64,000 nucleotides of DNA from positions 62,001 through 126,000 of the forward strand of contig CANMAQ010000001.1 in NCBI GenBank assembly GCA_947495775.1. The letters are read 5' to 3'. This document shows positions 45,801-54,442 of the stretch, one piece after another. The notes below the pieces were generated by a model. The model saw only the letters and a program-made list of their open reading frames with translations. It did no database searches and was not told where the DNA came from. The translations under genes and the position numbers were made by a program. Position 1 is the first letter of the stretch, and every line of letters begins with the position of its first letter. Source of the DNA: Jejuia algarum (GTDB taxonomy: Bacteria > Bacteroidota > Bacteroidia > Flavobacteriales > Flavobacteriaceae).

Positions 45801-46554
45801 AAGGCAATTTATTTTGAAATGGAAACAAATGTTTCTTTAAGGCATACTTACCGCCATGTACACCATTAGTAAGCATTGGGTGGTGCATGGCAACCACTGT
45901 CGTTTTATTTTGGGCTTTTTTTAATACGCCTTCTAATTCTTCAAAAAAACGTTCTCGTGTTTTAATTTCACAGCCATCATTAATTGTTGGATGATCGTCC
46001 CACTGCTCTAAATACCACTGGGTGTCTATTACGATAAGTTGCACTGTATCGCTTACATCTATGCTTTCTAAAGGGCAACCATTTTCGGGTTGAAAGGTGT
46101 TTTTACCCACCAACTTTTCGATGTACTTTTCTTGACGTTTAACCCCTTCAACACCATTGGCGTACCAATCGTGATTACCAGGTATAAAAACGGTTTTCCC
46201 CTTAAAATTTGCAATAGATTTAGCTTGAGCTTGCAGCGCGTTTTCAGCTTCTGCTCTATCTTTAGTATTTTTTTCAGGCAATCCAGCAGGATAAACATTA
46301 TCTCCTAAAAAAATAGCGTAATCATTTGTAGTTGTCTTGCCTTCTAAATGCTTTTGCAATACCGTTAAAGCCTTAGACATACCGCCTTGTGGAGACGTTC
46401 CCGCGTCACCTATTAAATAAAAGGTTTTTGCAATGGCTTTATTAGGGAATTGAATACTGTCATGCGCTTCGTTTGCATATTGCGGCGCATAAGTCGCGCA
46501 GGCACTGCCCAAAAAAATAAGACTAATGCTAATAATACGTTTAAAAATGGTCAT
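42844..46554 (-). CDS. Metallophosphoesterase, kinase-like segment and Omp85-type barrel in one surface protein
   Basis: The product (1236 residues from the ATG at 46554) has a lipoprotein-type signal (ISLIFLGSACATY). A calcineurin-like phosphoesterase follows, with GDAGTS near 49, GDNVYP near 84, GNHDW near 126, HH near 224 and GHEH near 300. A middle region (about 440-650) has kinase-like motifs: GGGHQTRSLRL, RALRK, EERP, GDWDRHQ and PRDRDQ. A short RTX-like beta segment (780-855) precedes a C-terminal Omp85/BamA-like barrel ending in GFGLSF. The ATG at 46554 is supported by a -7 box at 46574-46581, which would lie inside the longer TTG-started frame. Substrate and role are unknown; it should be outer-membrane anchored. 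Confidence 0.85.
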   Translation of the reverse strand: MTIFKRIISISLIFLGSACATYAPQYANEAHDSIQFPNKAIAKTFYLIGDAGTSPQGGMSKALTVLQKHLEGKTTTNDYAIFLGDNVYPAGLPEKNTKDRAEAENALQAQAKSIANFKGKTVFIPGNHDWYANGVEGVKRQEKYIEKLVGKNTFQPENGCPLESIDVSDTVQLIVIDTQWYLEQWDDHPTINDGCEIKTRERFFEELEGVLKKAQNKTTVVAMHHPMLTNGVHGGKYALKKHLFPFQNKLPLPVIASFITQLRTQGGVSIQDRYNERYNTLMKRLETMTLDADNIVFVSGHEHSLQYVEQDGIKQIVSGSGAKESYAALGNNGLFSSGAQGFAELTIFKDGSTWVRYYGAQESGIPQLMYTKEVFKPRETFDVSGLPEQFPQEVEVSIYSKDETDVSGFFESVWGKHYRDVYSTKIKAKVATLDTLYGGLEIVRKGGGHQTRSLRLKTKSGRELNMRALRKSATQYLQTVLFKENYVQDEFEQTAVEELVLDFYTAAHPYAFKVVPDLSDAAEVFHTNPKLYYIPKHKHLGNFNAEYGGELYMIEERPESNYSNDKNFGYADDIESTHDIIEKIRKDEKYKIDENAFVRARLFDMLVGDWDRHQDQWRWAQFNADNGDKYYRPIPRDRDQVFSNFDGALLDVVRAISGATRQLQVYDEKLEHIKWMNAAGIKLDRVMLQQADKATWLKHAKFLQDHVTDAVIDKAFLNVPEEVQDATLADIKKTLKGRRGNLVDIASRYHDYLNSLVILTGTDKDDYIEVTRTGDKETHVKISRIKDGEKGAVLVDKTFHRDVTKELWIYGLDDKDVFEVTGKANNPIFIRLIGGQDNDTYTIKNGRRVKVYDHKSKPNTLVEHKGAALRLTDMYTLNLFDFNKNVTKGSLITPAIGFNPDDGVSLGLSYTSTIKGFQRNPFSRQHRFKGGYFFATQGFSLTYDGEFANVFNAWNLHVGGQFTSSNFTNNFFGFGNETVNNDDDLDLDFNRVKTSIASVKAGLLKKGDFGSDYGIRAILEGVELDATDDRFITQVFDPETTNGFYDRRYFGALEGQFNYASFDDKINPKNGMTFMVHLGAKSELEALENTFGYLNSNLGFYNALSKNKRLVLKTDVRTQIRVGDDFLFYQAANIGGRNGLRGFRTERFTGRNALVSSADLRYSFPSFKTRTLPLQLGVFAGGDVGRVWISEDTSKRWHNDYGGGFWVSTAESVSGTFNFFNSIEGLRVSFGFGLSF

Positions 46555-46573
46555 AGTTAGGTCTTTGTTACCG

Positions 46574-46581
46574 CAAAAATA
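46574..46581 (-). promoter_or_regulatory. Candidate -7 box of the phosphoesterase/barrel gene
   Basis: On the minus strand TATTTTTG matches TAnnTTTG. It lies 19 bases before the chosen ATG at 46554 and argues against the longer frame that would start upstream at 46584. Confidence 0.5.
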
Positions 46582-46584
46582 CAA

Positions 46585-47069
46585 TTTTCAGAAACCTAAA
46601 CATTATGCTTAATCGTTAATAATTAATACGCTTGTAATTTAGCTCAACAAATAAAGTATTTTCAGTATAAAAACGACTGTAAAACAGGATCTAACCTTTA
46701 ATATACCTCTCATTTGTACTTTAATAATAAGGGTAAAAAAAATAATCTTAAGCAATTGCAGTACGAATTCATAATATTATTTTTCGCTTTTTTTTTCTTT
46801 GCTCATGACGGACGGACGCTTCCTAAGAAGAGCGTTGCAATTCTATATGCTATTGATACTCTGTTTTATGATGCCCAAACCATTCATCAAAATACGCAAA
46901 ATCATTCATTTTTTCCCTCTCTAATAAAAAGCATTTAAGGTTGTAAAAAAGAGCCTCCTGTATCACTTTTGGAATAAAGCGCTAGTGTATCATTAGAAAT
47001 TAATCTTTTGAGGTCAATATTTAAACACCTATCTTTATTATCAGTAATAAAATCAAAAACAGCTTATAA
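46585..47069. other. Gene-poor stretch, left part
   Basis: No convincing gene is visible. The 74-codon open frame at 46714-46938 has poly-Phe stretches and no family resemblance. The stretch is AT-rich and may contain remains of decayed genes. Confidence 0.4.
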
Positions 47070-47252
47070 AGTAGCCGTTGTAATCATAAAGCTTATCAAT
47101 CATTAAAGGATTTTGGAAGAAAATGCAATGTTTGCAGTCATATTGAGTCAGCTACAGCAAACACACTATTTCATAAGGTTAAATTTGGGGTTAGAAAAGC
47201 TATGGCCTCGAGTAAACATTACTCTATGGATGGGGAGGTTTATGTAACATAA
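47070..47252 (+). pseudogene. Relic of an IS1595-family transposase
   Basis: One frame from about 47070 reads RCNHKAYQSLKDFGRKCNVC, then SHIESATANTLFHKVKFGVRKA. This is the zinc-ribbon and start region of IS1595-type transposases. Directly after it come MASSKHYSMDGEVYVT and a stop. The last part resembles the H-x-M-x-G-x-V-x-V-D-E segment that opens the catalytic domain, here cut off at the stop. Between the two segments the family normally has some tens of residues, so the copy has an internal deletion and lacks the DDE domain. No inverted repeats could be found. Confidence 0.65.
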
Positions 47253-47630
47253 TACAAAAACCAAGTACACATTTCTAAAAAGTATTTCTTAGCCTCTAAA
47301 CACGTCATGACAAAAGAAGCCATCTCACACCATGTCAAGAGACGCTTCTTTAAAAGCCCATTAGTTCTTTTAAAACCGTACGTTTTTCTTTTGAACTTGT
47401 AATTTTAAGCTCGTTATTCATCACTAAATACAGACTTCTTTTTTTAAGCTATTGCTCAACCTGATTGGTATTCATTAAAAAGAAACAATGCAACTTATAA
47501 AAGGATGTCGCGTTTAAAAATCACCACGTATTAACTTCTAAAATTCTATGTCGTTAAATATATACAACGTCTTTTTAAGAAGCAGATGTCTGCGCATGTA
47601 TACAAACTAAACATTAATTAATACCTCCAA
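47253..47630. other. Gene-poor stretch, right part
   Basis: I see no gene. The minus strand holds a short open frame (22 codons, ATG then NNELKITSSKEKRTVL-like sequence) that could be the C-terminal tail of a deleted gene, but it is too short to support. No hairpins with T-tails were noticed. Confidence 0.4.
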
Positions 47631-48512
47631 CTATTTTTGTATTTTAGGAGGGAAAATTATAACATGGGACTTATAGTCTCGATAATTGGTAAATTTTGTT
47701 TTTAGAAACAAGGGGAGCCCCCCTTCTAAGTTGTAGGCTTTAGAAGGCGCCCCATGCCAGTTGCATTCTTTTAGGGTATTAAATCTCGTAATCCAGGTGT
47801 GCCATCCTTGTTCACTAAAGCCCCAACCAAATTCAAATGCATTTAAAAGTGTTTCAATTTTAGTGGCATCATCATCCATATCGAAAACAGCTTCTAGAGG
47901 AATATCTGGCTGCCTCCAGACATGGTATTTTTTATCTTTTTTAAAATTATACAAACACGTTTTGTACTCTTTAGATTGTTTTGATATGAAAAGATAGGCG
48001 TTCCAATTGTAGCGTTTAACCAATAGATACCCTAAACTCCACCCTGCATATTCACGATCTCCCCAAATCTTAGTATGCGCTTTTTTTATACCTTTAAAAG
48101 CATCTCCAAATCCATATTTTAAAGCCTCTACAGCATATATAGTACAATGCATACTGTCTAATTTCGTAGTGCCTTTGTCTAAAAGGTAAACCTCAAAAAC
48201 GGTTGTAGTGTCTATAGATCGCCGACTTTGCCCTACAGTATTATACCATTGGGTACCATAGTATTTACTAGCACCTGTTGGGTATGCATTAAAATATTCG
48301 TTTTCAATATCGGCTATGCGATTAATGGCTTTTGGAGCATTAAAATTAAGGTATACATTCTCAAGCTTGCTTGGTAGCGTATAGAGTTTAGGGCTAATAG
48401 TTATAGCATTCTCAGGATGTATGGTTGTAACCTCTTTTTTACAAGCATAGAGAACCAATAGCGTTAAACTAAAAAAAACACTATATTTTTTATACAAATT
48501 GAAATGGATCAT
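47631..48512 (-). CDS. Hypothetical lipoprotein
   Basis: The 293-residue product has a lipoprotein signal (YSVFFSLTLLVLYACKKE, Cys near 24). The mature part is rich in Trp and Tyr (TQWYNTVGQSRRSIDTTT; GWSLGYLLVKRYNWNAYLFI; GWGFSEQGWHTWITRF) and looks like a globular domain with mixed structure. It has no family I recognise. It is a single gene that lies upstream of two tRNA genes on the same strand. Confidence 0.75.
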   Translation of the reverse strand: MIHFNLYKKYSVFFSLTLLVLYACKKEVTTIHPENAITISPKLYTLPSKLENVYLNFNAPKAINRIADIENEYFNAYPTGASKYYGTQWYNTVGQSRRSIDTTTVFEVYLLDKGTTKLDSMHCTIYAVEALKYGFGDAFKGIKKAHTKIWGDREYAGWSLGYLLVKRYNWNAYLFISKQSKEYKTCLYNFKKDKKYHVWRQPDIPLEAVFDMDDDATKIETLLNAFEFGWGFSEQGWHTWITRFNTLKECNWHGAPSKAYNLEGGLPLFLKTKFTNYRDYKSHVIIFPPKIQK

Positions 48513-48653
48513 GTATTTGTTAGGTGCATAGAGACCTTATAAATATACATTATTTTAAGGATTTAATGGATGCTTAGGCACTACCCTCGCTCTAATTTGT
48601 AACGCGTTACCACAGCCGTTGGGCCCCTAATCTATAAAAAGCTATCGTTTAAA

Positions 48654-48697
48654 ACTAAAAAAACCTCTTGAAAATCGTATGGATTAACAAGAGGTTT
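48654..48697 (-). terminator. Terminator of the tRNA-Gly/tRNA-Leu transcript
   Basis: AAACCTCTTG (48661-48670) and CAAGAGGTTT (48688-48697) form a perfect 10-pair stem. On the minus strand a T-rich run follows at 48654-48660. Confidence 0.8.
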
Positions 48698-48699
48698 AG

Positions 48700-48783
48700 T
48701 ACTGAAGACGGGACTTGAACCCGTACGGACTAATGTCCATTGGATTTTAAGTCCAACGTGTCTACCAATTCCACCACTTCAGC
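48700..48783 (-). tRNA. tRNA-Leu (TAA)
   Basis: On the minus strand the gene folds as a class II tRNA of 84 bases. The acceptor starts GCTGAAG, the anticodon arm is TTGGACTTAAAATCCAA (TAA in the loop) and the long variable arm (TGGACATTAGTCC) marks Leu. The T arm is GGGTTCAAGTCCC. CCA is not encoded. It lies 26 bases after the tRNA-Gly gene. Confidence 0.93.
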
Positions 48784-48809
48784 ATTGGTATATTTTAAGA
48801 AAGTATCAG

Positions 48810-48881
48810 AGCGAAAGACGGGATTTGAACCCGCGACCCCCACCTTGGCAAGGTGATGCTCTACCCCTGAGCTACTTTCGC
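48810..48881 (-). tRNA. tRNA-Gly (GCC)
   Basis: On the minus strand the gene folds as a 72-base class I tRNA with acceptor GCGAAAG/CTTTCGC, anticodon arm CACCTTGCCAAGGTG (GCC) and T arm CGGGTTCAAATCCCG. CCA is not encoded. It is the first of the two-tRNA cluster. Confidence 0.95.
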
Positions 48882-48985
48882 AGTCTTTATATGAACAAAC
48901 AACCTCTCGATTGCGGATGCAAATTTAAAATATTTCTAGGAACTGCAAAGCGTTTTTGGAAAAAAAATTAAAAATATTTTCAAAC

Positions 48986-51592
48986 TTAGTTTTTGTTTAC
49001 CAACATGCGTTTAATTTCATTAAGTTTCATTAGGGCTTCCACAGGCGTAAGCGTATCAATATCAGTCTCTAATATTTCATCCTTGATATTCTCTAATAAG
49101 GGATCGTCTAAATTAAAAAAACTAAGCTGCATATCATCTTCTAACGTCTTTACCGTATCTGTTAAAGCTTCATTAGAATGCGAACGCTCTAATTTTTTCA
49201 ACATTTTATTGGCACGACGTAAGACTTGCTGTGGCATACCTGCCATTTTTGCTACATGAATTCCAAAACTATGTGCACTACCACCTTCCACTAGAGTTCT
49301 TAAAAACAAAACGGTATGCTCTAACTCTTTTACAGATACATTAAAGTTTTTAATACGCTTAAATGTCTCTGCCATTTCATTTAACTCGTGGTAATGGGTC
49401 GCAAATAGTGTTTTAGGTTTAGCAGGATGCTCATGCAGGTACTCACTAATAGCCCAAGCAATAGAGATCCCGTCATAAGTACTTGTACCGCGCCCTATTT
49501 CATCTAGCAAGACTAGACTTCTATCGGATATGTTATTTAAGATAGAAGCTGTTTCATTCATTTCTACCATAAATGTAGATTCTCCCATAGAAATATTATC
49601 ACTAGCACCTACTCTGGTAAATATTTTATCTACCAAACCAATACGTGCTGTTTCGGCTGGTACAAAACTACCTATTTGTGCCAATAATACGATAAGTGCG
49701 GTCTGCCTAAGAATGGCCGATTTACCCGACATATTGGGCCCTGTAATCATTATAATTTGCTGACTGCTGCGATCTAAATACACATCATTTGCGATGTAAG
49801 ACTCGCCTATAGGCAATTGCTTCTCTATAACAGGATGGCGTCCTGCCTTAATTTCTAACGCAAAACTATCATCTATATTAGGGTATATATAGTGGTGCTC
49901 CTTTGCCAGTTGCGCAAAGCCAGAGAGACAATCTAACTGCCCTATAAGATGGGCATTTTGTTGTACTGCTGTAATGTATTGGTGCATCCAAGTCACCAAA
50001 TCGGAAAACAATTTTTGTTCAATCGCTAAAATACGTTCTTCTGCACCTAAAATTTTAGCTTCATAGGCTTTCAACTCTTCCGTAATATAACGCTCGGCAT
50101 TCACTAAGGTTTGTTTGCGTATCCATTCTTCGGGCACCTTATCTTTATGTGTATTTCTAACCTCTATATAATACCCAAACACATTATTAGAGGCGATCTT
50201 TAAGGAGGTAATTCCTGTGCGCTTACTTTCACGGTCTAACATCGCATCTAAATAATCTTTTCCCGATTGAGACAAGCCTCTAAGTTCATCCAATTCTTCA
50301 GAAAATCCCGTTGCTATAGTATGCCCTTTTAAAACATTTACAGGCGCCTCTTCATTTAGAGTCTGTTTAATGTTATCTCTAAGCGCATCACAACCTTGTA
50401 GGTTATCACCAATAGCCTGTAAAGCACTATTGCTACACGCTATGGCTAATGCTTTTATTGGCACTATTGCTTCTAAGGAATTTTTAAGTTGAATGACTTC
50501 TCTAGGGTTTACCTTCCCTGTTGCGGTTTTAGAAATTAACCGTTCTAAATCTCCTATTTGTTTTATATGGTTTTGAATGGCCGTAAGTACCGTTTCGTCT
50601 TCATTAAAAAATTTAACAACGTCGTGGCGCTGTTTAATTTTCTCAGCATTTTTTAACGGTAACGCCAACCAACGTTTTAACAACCGTGCCCCCATTGGAG
50701 AAATGGTTTTATCGATAACGTTTAAAAGGGTAACCGCGTTGTGATTTGTAGAGTTATAAAGTTCTAAATTACGAATTGTAAATTTATCCATCCACACATA
50801 ATCGTCTTCTGCTATTCTTGAAATGGAAGAAATGTGTTGTAATTTATGATGTTGGGTTTCCCCTAAATAATGTAAAATAGAGCCTGAGGCAATAATCCCC
50901 TGGTGTAATGCTTCGATACCAAAGCCTTTTAACGTTTTAGTATCGAAATGTTTGATTAGTGTTTCATGGGCATAATCGGTTTGGTATACCCAATCTTCTA
51001 AATAAAATGTATGGAAATCACTACCAAATGTATCCTTAAACAGCGTCCGTTTTTGTTTAGACACCAAAACTTCACTAGGACTAAAATTTTGAAGCAATTT
51101 CGCAATATATTCGGCATTTCCTTGAGACGTTAAAAACTCTCCGGTAGAAATATCTAAAAAAGAGATCCCTATTTGTATTTTATCAAAACATACCGAACAC
51201 AGGAAATTATTAGATTTAGACACCAACACCTCATCATTTAGCGAAACTCCTGGTGTTATTAATTCGGTGACACCACGTTTTACAATCGTTTTTGTTTGTT
51301 TAGGATCTTCTAATTGATCGCAAATGGCTACGCGCTCTCCTGCCTTTACAAGCTTTGGCAAATAGGTATTTAAAGAATGGTGCGGAAATCCTGCTAGGGC
51401 GGTTTCACTTTCACTGCCCGCCCCCCGTTTTGTCAAAATAATACCGAGTATCCCTGCTGTTTTTACAGCATCTGCTCCAAAAGTTTCATAAAAATCCCCT
51501 ACGCGAAACAGTAATAATGCATCTGGATACTTTGCTTTAATCGCATTGTATTGTTTCATTAACGGTGTTTCTTTTTTTGCTTTTTTAGCCAA
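48986..51592 (-). CDS. mutS: DNA mismatch repair ATPase MutS
   Basis: MutS recognises mismatches and recruits MutL. The N-terminal mismatch-binding domain has TPLMKQYNAIKAKYPDALLL and FRVGDFYETFGADAV (Phe-x-Glu motif). The C-terminal ATPase has Walker A TGPNMSGKSAILRQ and DEIGRGTSTYDG, with STFMVEMNETA between. No ATG is available upstream. I chose the TTG at 51592 (868 residues, the usual Flavobacteriia length), whose product begins AKKAKKETPLMKQ; a further TTG at 51640 would add 16 atypical residues. It is divergent from the TrmH-family gene. Confidence 0.95.
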   Translation of the reverse strand: MAKKAKKETPLMKQYNAIKAKYPDALLLFRVGDFYETFGADAVKTAGILGIILTKRGAGSESETALAGFPHHSLNTYLPKLVKAGERVAICDQLEDPKQTKTIVKRGVTELITPGVSLNDEVLVSKSNNFLCSVCFDKIQIGISFLDISTGEFLTSQGNAEYIAKLLQNFSPSEVLVSKQKRTLFKDTFGSDFHTFYLEDWVYQTDYAHETLIKHFDTKTLKGFGIEALHQGIIASGSILHYLGETQHHKLQHISSISRIAEDDYVWMDKFTIRNLELYNSTNHNAVTLLNVIDKTISPMGARLLKRWLALPLKNAEKIKQRHDVVKFFNEDETVLTAIQNHIKQIGDLERLISKTATGKVNPREVIQLKNSLEAIVPIKALAIACSNSALQAIGDNLQGCDALRDNIKQTLNEEAPVNVLKGHTIATGFSEELDELRGLSQSGKDYLDAMLDRESKRTGITSLKIASNNVFGYYIEVRNTHKDKVPEEWIRKQTLVNAERYITEELKAYEAKILGAEERILAIEQKLFSDLVTWMHQYITAVQQNAHLIGQLDCLSGFAQLAKEHHYIYPNIDDSFALEIKAGRHPVIEKQLPIGESYIANDVYLDRSSQQIIMITGPNMSGKSAILRQTALIVLLAQIGSFVPAETARIGLVDKIFTRVGASDNISMGESTFMVEMNETASILNNISDRSLVLLDEIGRGTSTYDGISIAWAISEYLHEHPAKPKTLFATHYHELNEMAETFKRIKNFNVSVKELEHTVLFLRTLVEGGSAHSFGIHVAKMAGMPQQVLRRANKMLKKLERSHSNEALTDTVKTLEDDMQLSFFNLDDPLLENIKDEILETDIDTLTPVEALMKLNEIKRMLVNKN

Positions 51593-51751
51593 TGGAAAGT
51601 GGTTTTTAAATCTTATTTTTGACAAAATTGTAGCTTGCAATGTACTATTAATTTCAAGTGATTTTAAACGAACACCTTATAAGTTATCTACAATTAAAGC
51701 GAGATTTCAACAAATTAAGTGCTTTACTTTTAGAATATAAATAGCAATACC

Positions 51752-52288
51752 ATGCGCAAATTAAAAAACAGCGAACTAGACCGCTTAAGTATTGATGGCT
51801 TTAAGGCCGCAAAAAAAACACCTATTATTATCGTTTTAGACAATATTAGAAGCTTAAATAATATTGGCTCTGTATTTAGAACTAGTGATGCTTTTTTAAT
51901 TGAAAAAATTTACCTCTGTGGCATTACGGCGACCCCGCCTCATAAAGACATCCATAAAACAGCATTGGGCAGCACAGACACTGTTGCTTGGGAATACGTA
52001 GAAAACACGTTAGAACTGGTAGAGCGTCTTAAAGCCGAAGGCGTTAAGGTCTGCGCTATAGAACAAGCAGAACAGGCAACTTTACTTAGCCATTTTAAAC
52101 CCAACCCTAAAACGACACATGCGCTTGTATTTGGTAATGAAGTAAAAGGCGTTGCACAGGATGTCGTTTCTTCTAGCGATGTTGTTATAGAAATCCCTCA
52201 ATTTGGAACAAAGCATTCTTTAAATATTTCTGTAAGCTGTGGTGTTTTGGTTTGGGATCTCTTTTCTAAAATCTCAACAGGTGCCTAA
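51752..52288 (+). CDS. TrmH/SpoU-family RNA 2'-O-methyltransferase
   Basis: The 178-residue SPOUT enzyme has the three SpoU motifs: NNIGSVFRTSDAF near residue 38, LVFGNEVKGV near 129 and IPQFGTKHSLNISVSCGVLVWD near 150. It methylates the 2'-OH of a ribose in tRNA or rRNA using SAM. Short members without an N-terminal RNA-binding domain are common in Bacteroidota. Its stop codon overlaps the GTG start of the next gene. Confidence 0.9.
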   Translation: MRKLKNSELDRLSIDGFKAAKKTPIIIVLDNIRSLNNIGSVFRTSDAFLIEKIYLCGITATPPHKDIHKTALGSTDTVAWEYVENTLELVERLKAEGVKVCAIEQAEQATLLSHFKPNPKTTHALVFGNEVKGVAQDVVSSSDVVIEIPQFGTKHSLNISVSCGVLVWDLFSKISTGA

Positions 52289-52940
52289 AAAAGCAAAATT
52301 ACCTTGGCCTACAAAGGCTGCTATGACGCAAATTTACGAACAGCACCTCTGGGGTGGAAAAGGTCATGATTTTTATTCTGGATCGGGCTCTCATGACCAA
52401 GAGATTACAACGCCTTACCTGAATGCTGTTTCTTCCTTTCTACAAGCGCACGACACCCCATTACGTGTGTGCGATTTGGGCTGTGGTGATTTTAACATTG
52501 GGCGTGAACTCTTAAAATATTCTAGCGCCTACAATGCTGTAGATATTGTGGAAGCACTTATTAATAGAAATATGCAATATTACAAAGCGCCACATTTAAA
52601 ATTTCATTGCTTAGATATTGCAAAAGACCAACTGCCAAAAGCAGACTGTATTATACTAAGACAAGTCCTACAGCATCTATCTAATTCTGAAATTAAGGAG
52701 GTGGTTTTTAAACTGAAAGCGTATCCATATGTGCTTCTAACAGAACATCTTCCTGAAAACAACTTTACACCTAACTTAGATATCATCTCAGGACAAGGCA
52801 TTAGGCTTAAACACCATAGCGGCGTAGACATTCTAAAAGCGCCTTTTAATTTTAAAATTAAAGCTCAGCGCCTCCTAAACACCTGCGTTTTAGCCCCAGG
52901 AAAAGGCTGCATTGTCACAAAACTCTACGAGGTATTTTAA
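52281..52940 (+). CDS. Class I SAM-dependent methyltransferase
   Basis: The chosen GTG at 52281 overlaps the stop of the previous gene (GTGCCTAA), giving 219 residues and probable translational coupling. The SAM motif is VCDLGCGDFNIGRELL near residue 64, with acidic residue DIVEAL after it and DCIILRQVLQHLS near 118. The protein ends with HHSGVDILKAPFNFKIKAQ. The substrate is unknown. The pairing with the TrmH-type methylase suggests an RNA or protein substrate of translation, which is inference only. A later ATG at 52323 is also possible. Confidence 0.75.
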   Translation: MPKKAKLPWPTKAAMTQIYEQHLWGGKGHDFYSGSGSHDQEITTPYLNAVSSFLQAHDTPLRVCDLGCGDFNIGRELLKYSSAYNAVDIVEALINRNMQYYKAPHLKFHCLDIAKDQLPKADCIILRQVLQHLSNSEIKEVVFKLKAYPYVLLTEHLPENNFTPNLDIISGQGIRLKHHSGVDILKAPFNFKIKAQRLLNTCVLAPGKGCIVTKLYEVF

Positions 52941-53110
52941 CCCGTTTTATGCATTAGACCCCTTATTACAACTGTGACCTCCTTCACAGACTATCGCAAA
53001 CTGTAGCTTTTAGTTTCGCCATAACGCTATTATGCTAAAATTGAGAAAACACGAGTAGGCAATAGACACCTTAGCCTGATAACAACCTTCTAATACCAAA
53101 GCAGGTTTCA

Positions 53111-53145
53111 CAAAAAAAGAGCGCCTGAAATTGAGGCACTCTTTT
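53111..53145 (-). terminator. Terminator of the 53-kb lipoprotein gene
   Basis: AAAAGAGCGCCT (53115-53126) pairs with AGGCACTCTTTT (53134-53145) with one mismatch. On the minus strand a T-run follows (A-run 53112-53118). It lies about 45 bases past the stop codon. The 250-base stretch up to the methyltransferase gene is otherwise empty. Confidence 0.75.
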
Positions 53146-53189
53146 ACAGATTTCCATAGAGTCACTGATAGTCTAACTCTAAAACCTTC

Positions 53190-54200
53190 TTATTTTTCAA
53201 CTTTATTGTATGTGGTATTCCTCCATCTAATTTGAGCTCTACCGCCTTTTACGCGATAAGCACCATACCGAATACCTGACTGTGTTCCTTTTTCTGGTTC
53301 TGGAATATTCCAATTAAATGCCGTACCTCCAATTATAGCATCTGCATAATGGATTTTTTTCGTAGGATCATTAGGGTCTGCTCTAAAACCAACCTCTAAC
53401 ACAATCTCTGTTTCTACATTTTTCGCTACATTTTTTAAAAAAACGATATCTCTTCCAACACTTCCTGATCCGCCTCTAAAATTAATCTGTTCTCTAAAAA
53501 TATTGAACGATACCTGCACTTGGTTCCCTTCACTATCTGTACCATAGACAGGTTTTGCTAAATACAGACAAATAGCAGGATCTGCAGAACCTCCTCCGCC
53601 GGTGTGCTTTCCTTTAGCCTGCATTATATAAGTACCATCATCGCTATCTCTATTTGTTTTTCCTGTTTCTAAAATCCTTACGACTCCTGTAAATCTTGCA
53701 TAACTCCCAACAGTATTTGTTTGAGACCTGCTTAATGAACGTTCTATTCGAGGCTGCAAACCATTAGTGTCCATATGGTTTGATCCTGCTGTAATATTAT
53801 AAACGCCCCAAACTTTGTCATTAATCATACTTTCCTTGTAATCGGCATAACAACTTCTATCATCGGCACTACCTACATTTACAGGATTAGAAATATCTTT
53901 AGTTCGCACTGTATTTTGACCTTCTGGCGTACAAGTGGTATATGCTCCAATGTCTTCATCACTTTGTGAAGGTTCTGGCATTTCCCCCACTGGTTCTGGC
54001 TGCGGATCTGGCTCAGGAACTTCAGGATCTGGAGTTTCAGGTTGTGGTTGTTCTGGTTCTGGAGTTGTTTTTTCTATCTCCTCTATAACAGCTTGTTCTT
54101 CCGCAACAGCATCGTCTTTTCCACAAGAGGTAACAAATACAAAAAGAGATATTGTAAGGACAAATGCTTTTTTAAGATTAATTTGATCGTTCTTTTTCAT
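53190..54200 (-). CDS. Lipoprotein with Pro/Glu linker and lectin/lyase-like domain
   Basis: The chosen ATG (54200) gives a lipoprotein signal (LTISLFVFVTSCGKD, Cys near 27). A 40-residue linker of Pro/Glu/Asp repeats (PEPEQPQPETPDPEVPEPDP) follows. The C-terminal domain of about 230 residues is beta-rich, with RIERSLSRSQT, YIMQAKGKHTGGGG, AIIGGTAFNWNIP and IRYGAYRVKGGRAQIRWR. Its closing phrase resembles those of concanavalin-like polysaccharide lyases and binding proteins, but the catalytic pattern of a named PL family is not clear. Probably surface-exposed. It is followed by a terminator. Confidence 0.75.
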   Translation of the reverse strand: MKKNDQINLKKAFVLTISLFVFVTSCGKDDAVAEEQAVIEEIEKTTPEPEQPQPETPDPEVPEPDPQPEPVGEMPEPSQSDEDIGAYTTCTPEGQNTVRTKDISNPVNVGSADDRSCYADYKESMINDKVWGVYNITAGSNHMDTNGLQPRIERSLSRSQTNTVGSYARFTGVVRILETGKTNRDSDDGTYIMQAKGKHTGGGGSADPAICLYLAKPVYGTDSEGNQVQVSFNIFREQINFRGGSGSVGRDIVFLKNVAKNVETEIVLEVGFRADPNDPTKKIHYADAIIGGTAFNWNIPEPEKGTQSGIRYGAYRVKGGRAQIRWRNTTYNKVEK

Positions 54201-54383
54201 GATTAACTTTTTTATAAAGCTATTGGTTAACAACAAAAAAAGTGTCCTTTAGCATCCTGCGATGCTTTTCCTAACTACCTACACACAAAATACTTACATA
54301 AAAATATGCTTTAATAGATTATGACTGGTGTCTTTAAAACAATCACATCATAATTTAAGGCTTCCGTAAAACAACATAAACAC

Positions 54384-54418
54384 AAAAGCTCCTGAAAGTA
54401 AACTTTCAGGAGCTTTTT
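54384..54418 (-). terminator. Terminator of the 973-residue repeat-protein gene
   Basis: AAAAGCTCCTGAAAG (54384-54398) and CTTTCAGGAGCTTTT (54403-54417) form a perfect 15-pair stem with a 4-base loop. It is T-rich on both sides. On the minus strand it ends the repeat-protein gene, whose stop codon is at 54443. Confidence 0.85.
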
Positions 54419-54442
54419 CTATGCAATTAAAAGTATCTAAAA

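Noticed and set aside
46714..46938. 74-codon open frame in the gene desert
   Set aside because: Poly-Phe composition, no recognisable domain and no promoter; likely chance in AT-rich DNA.
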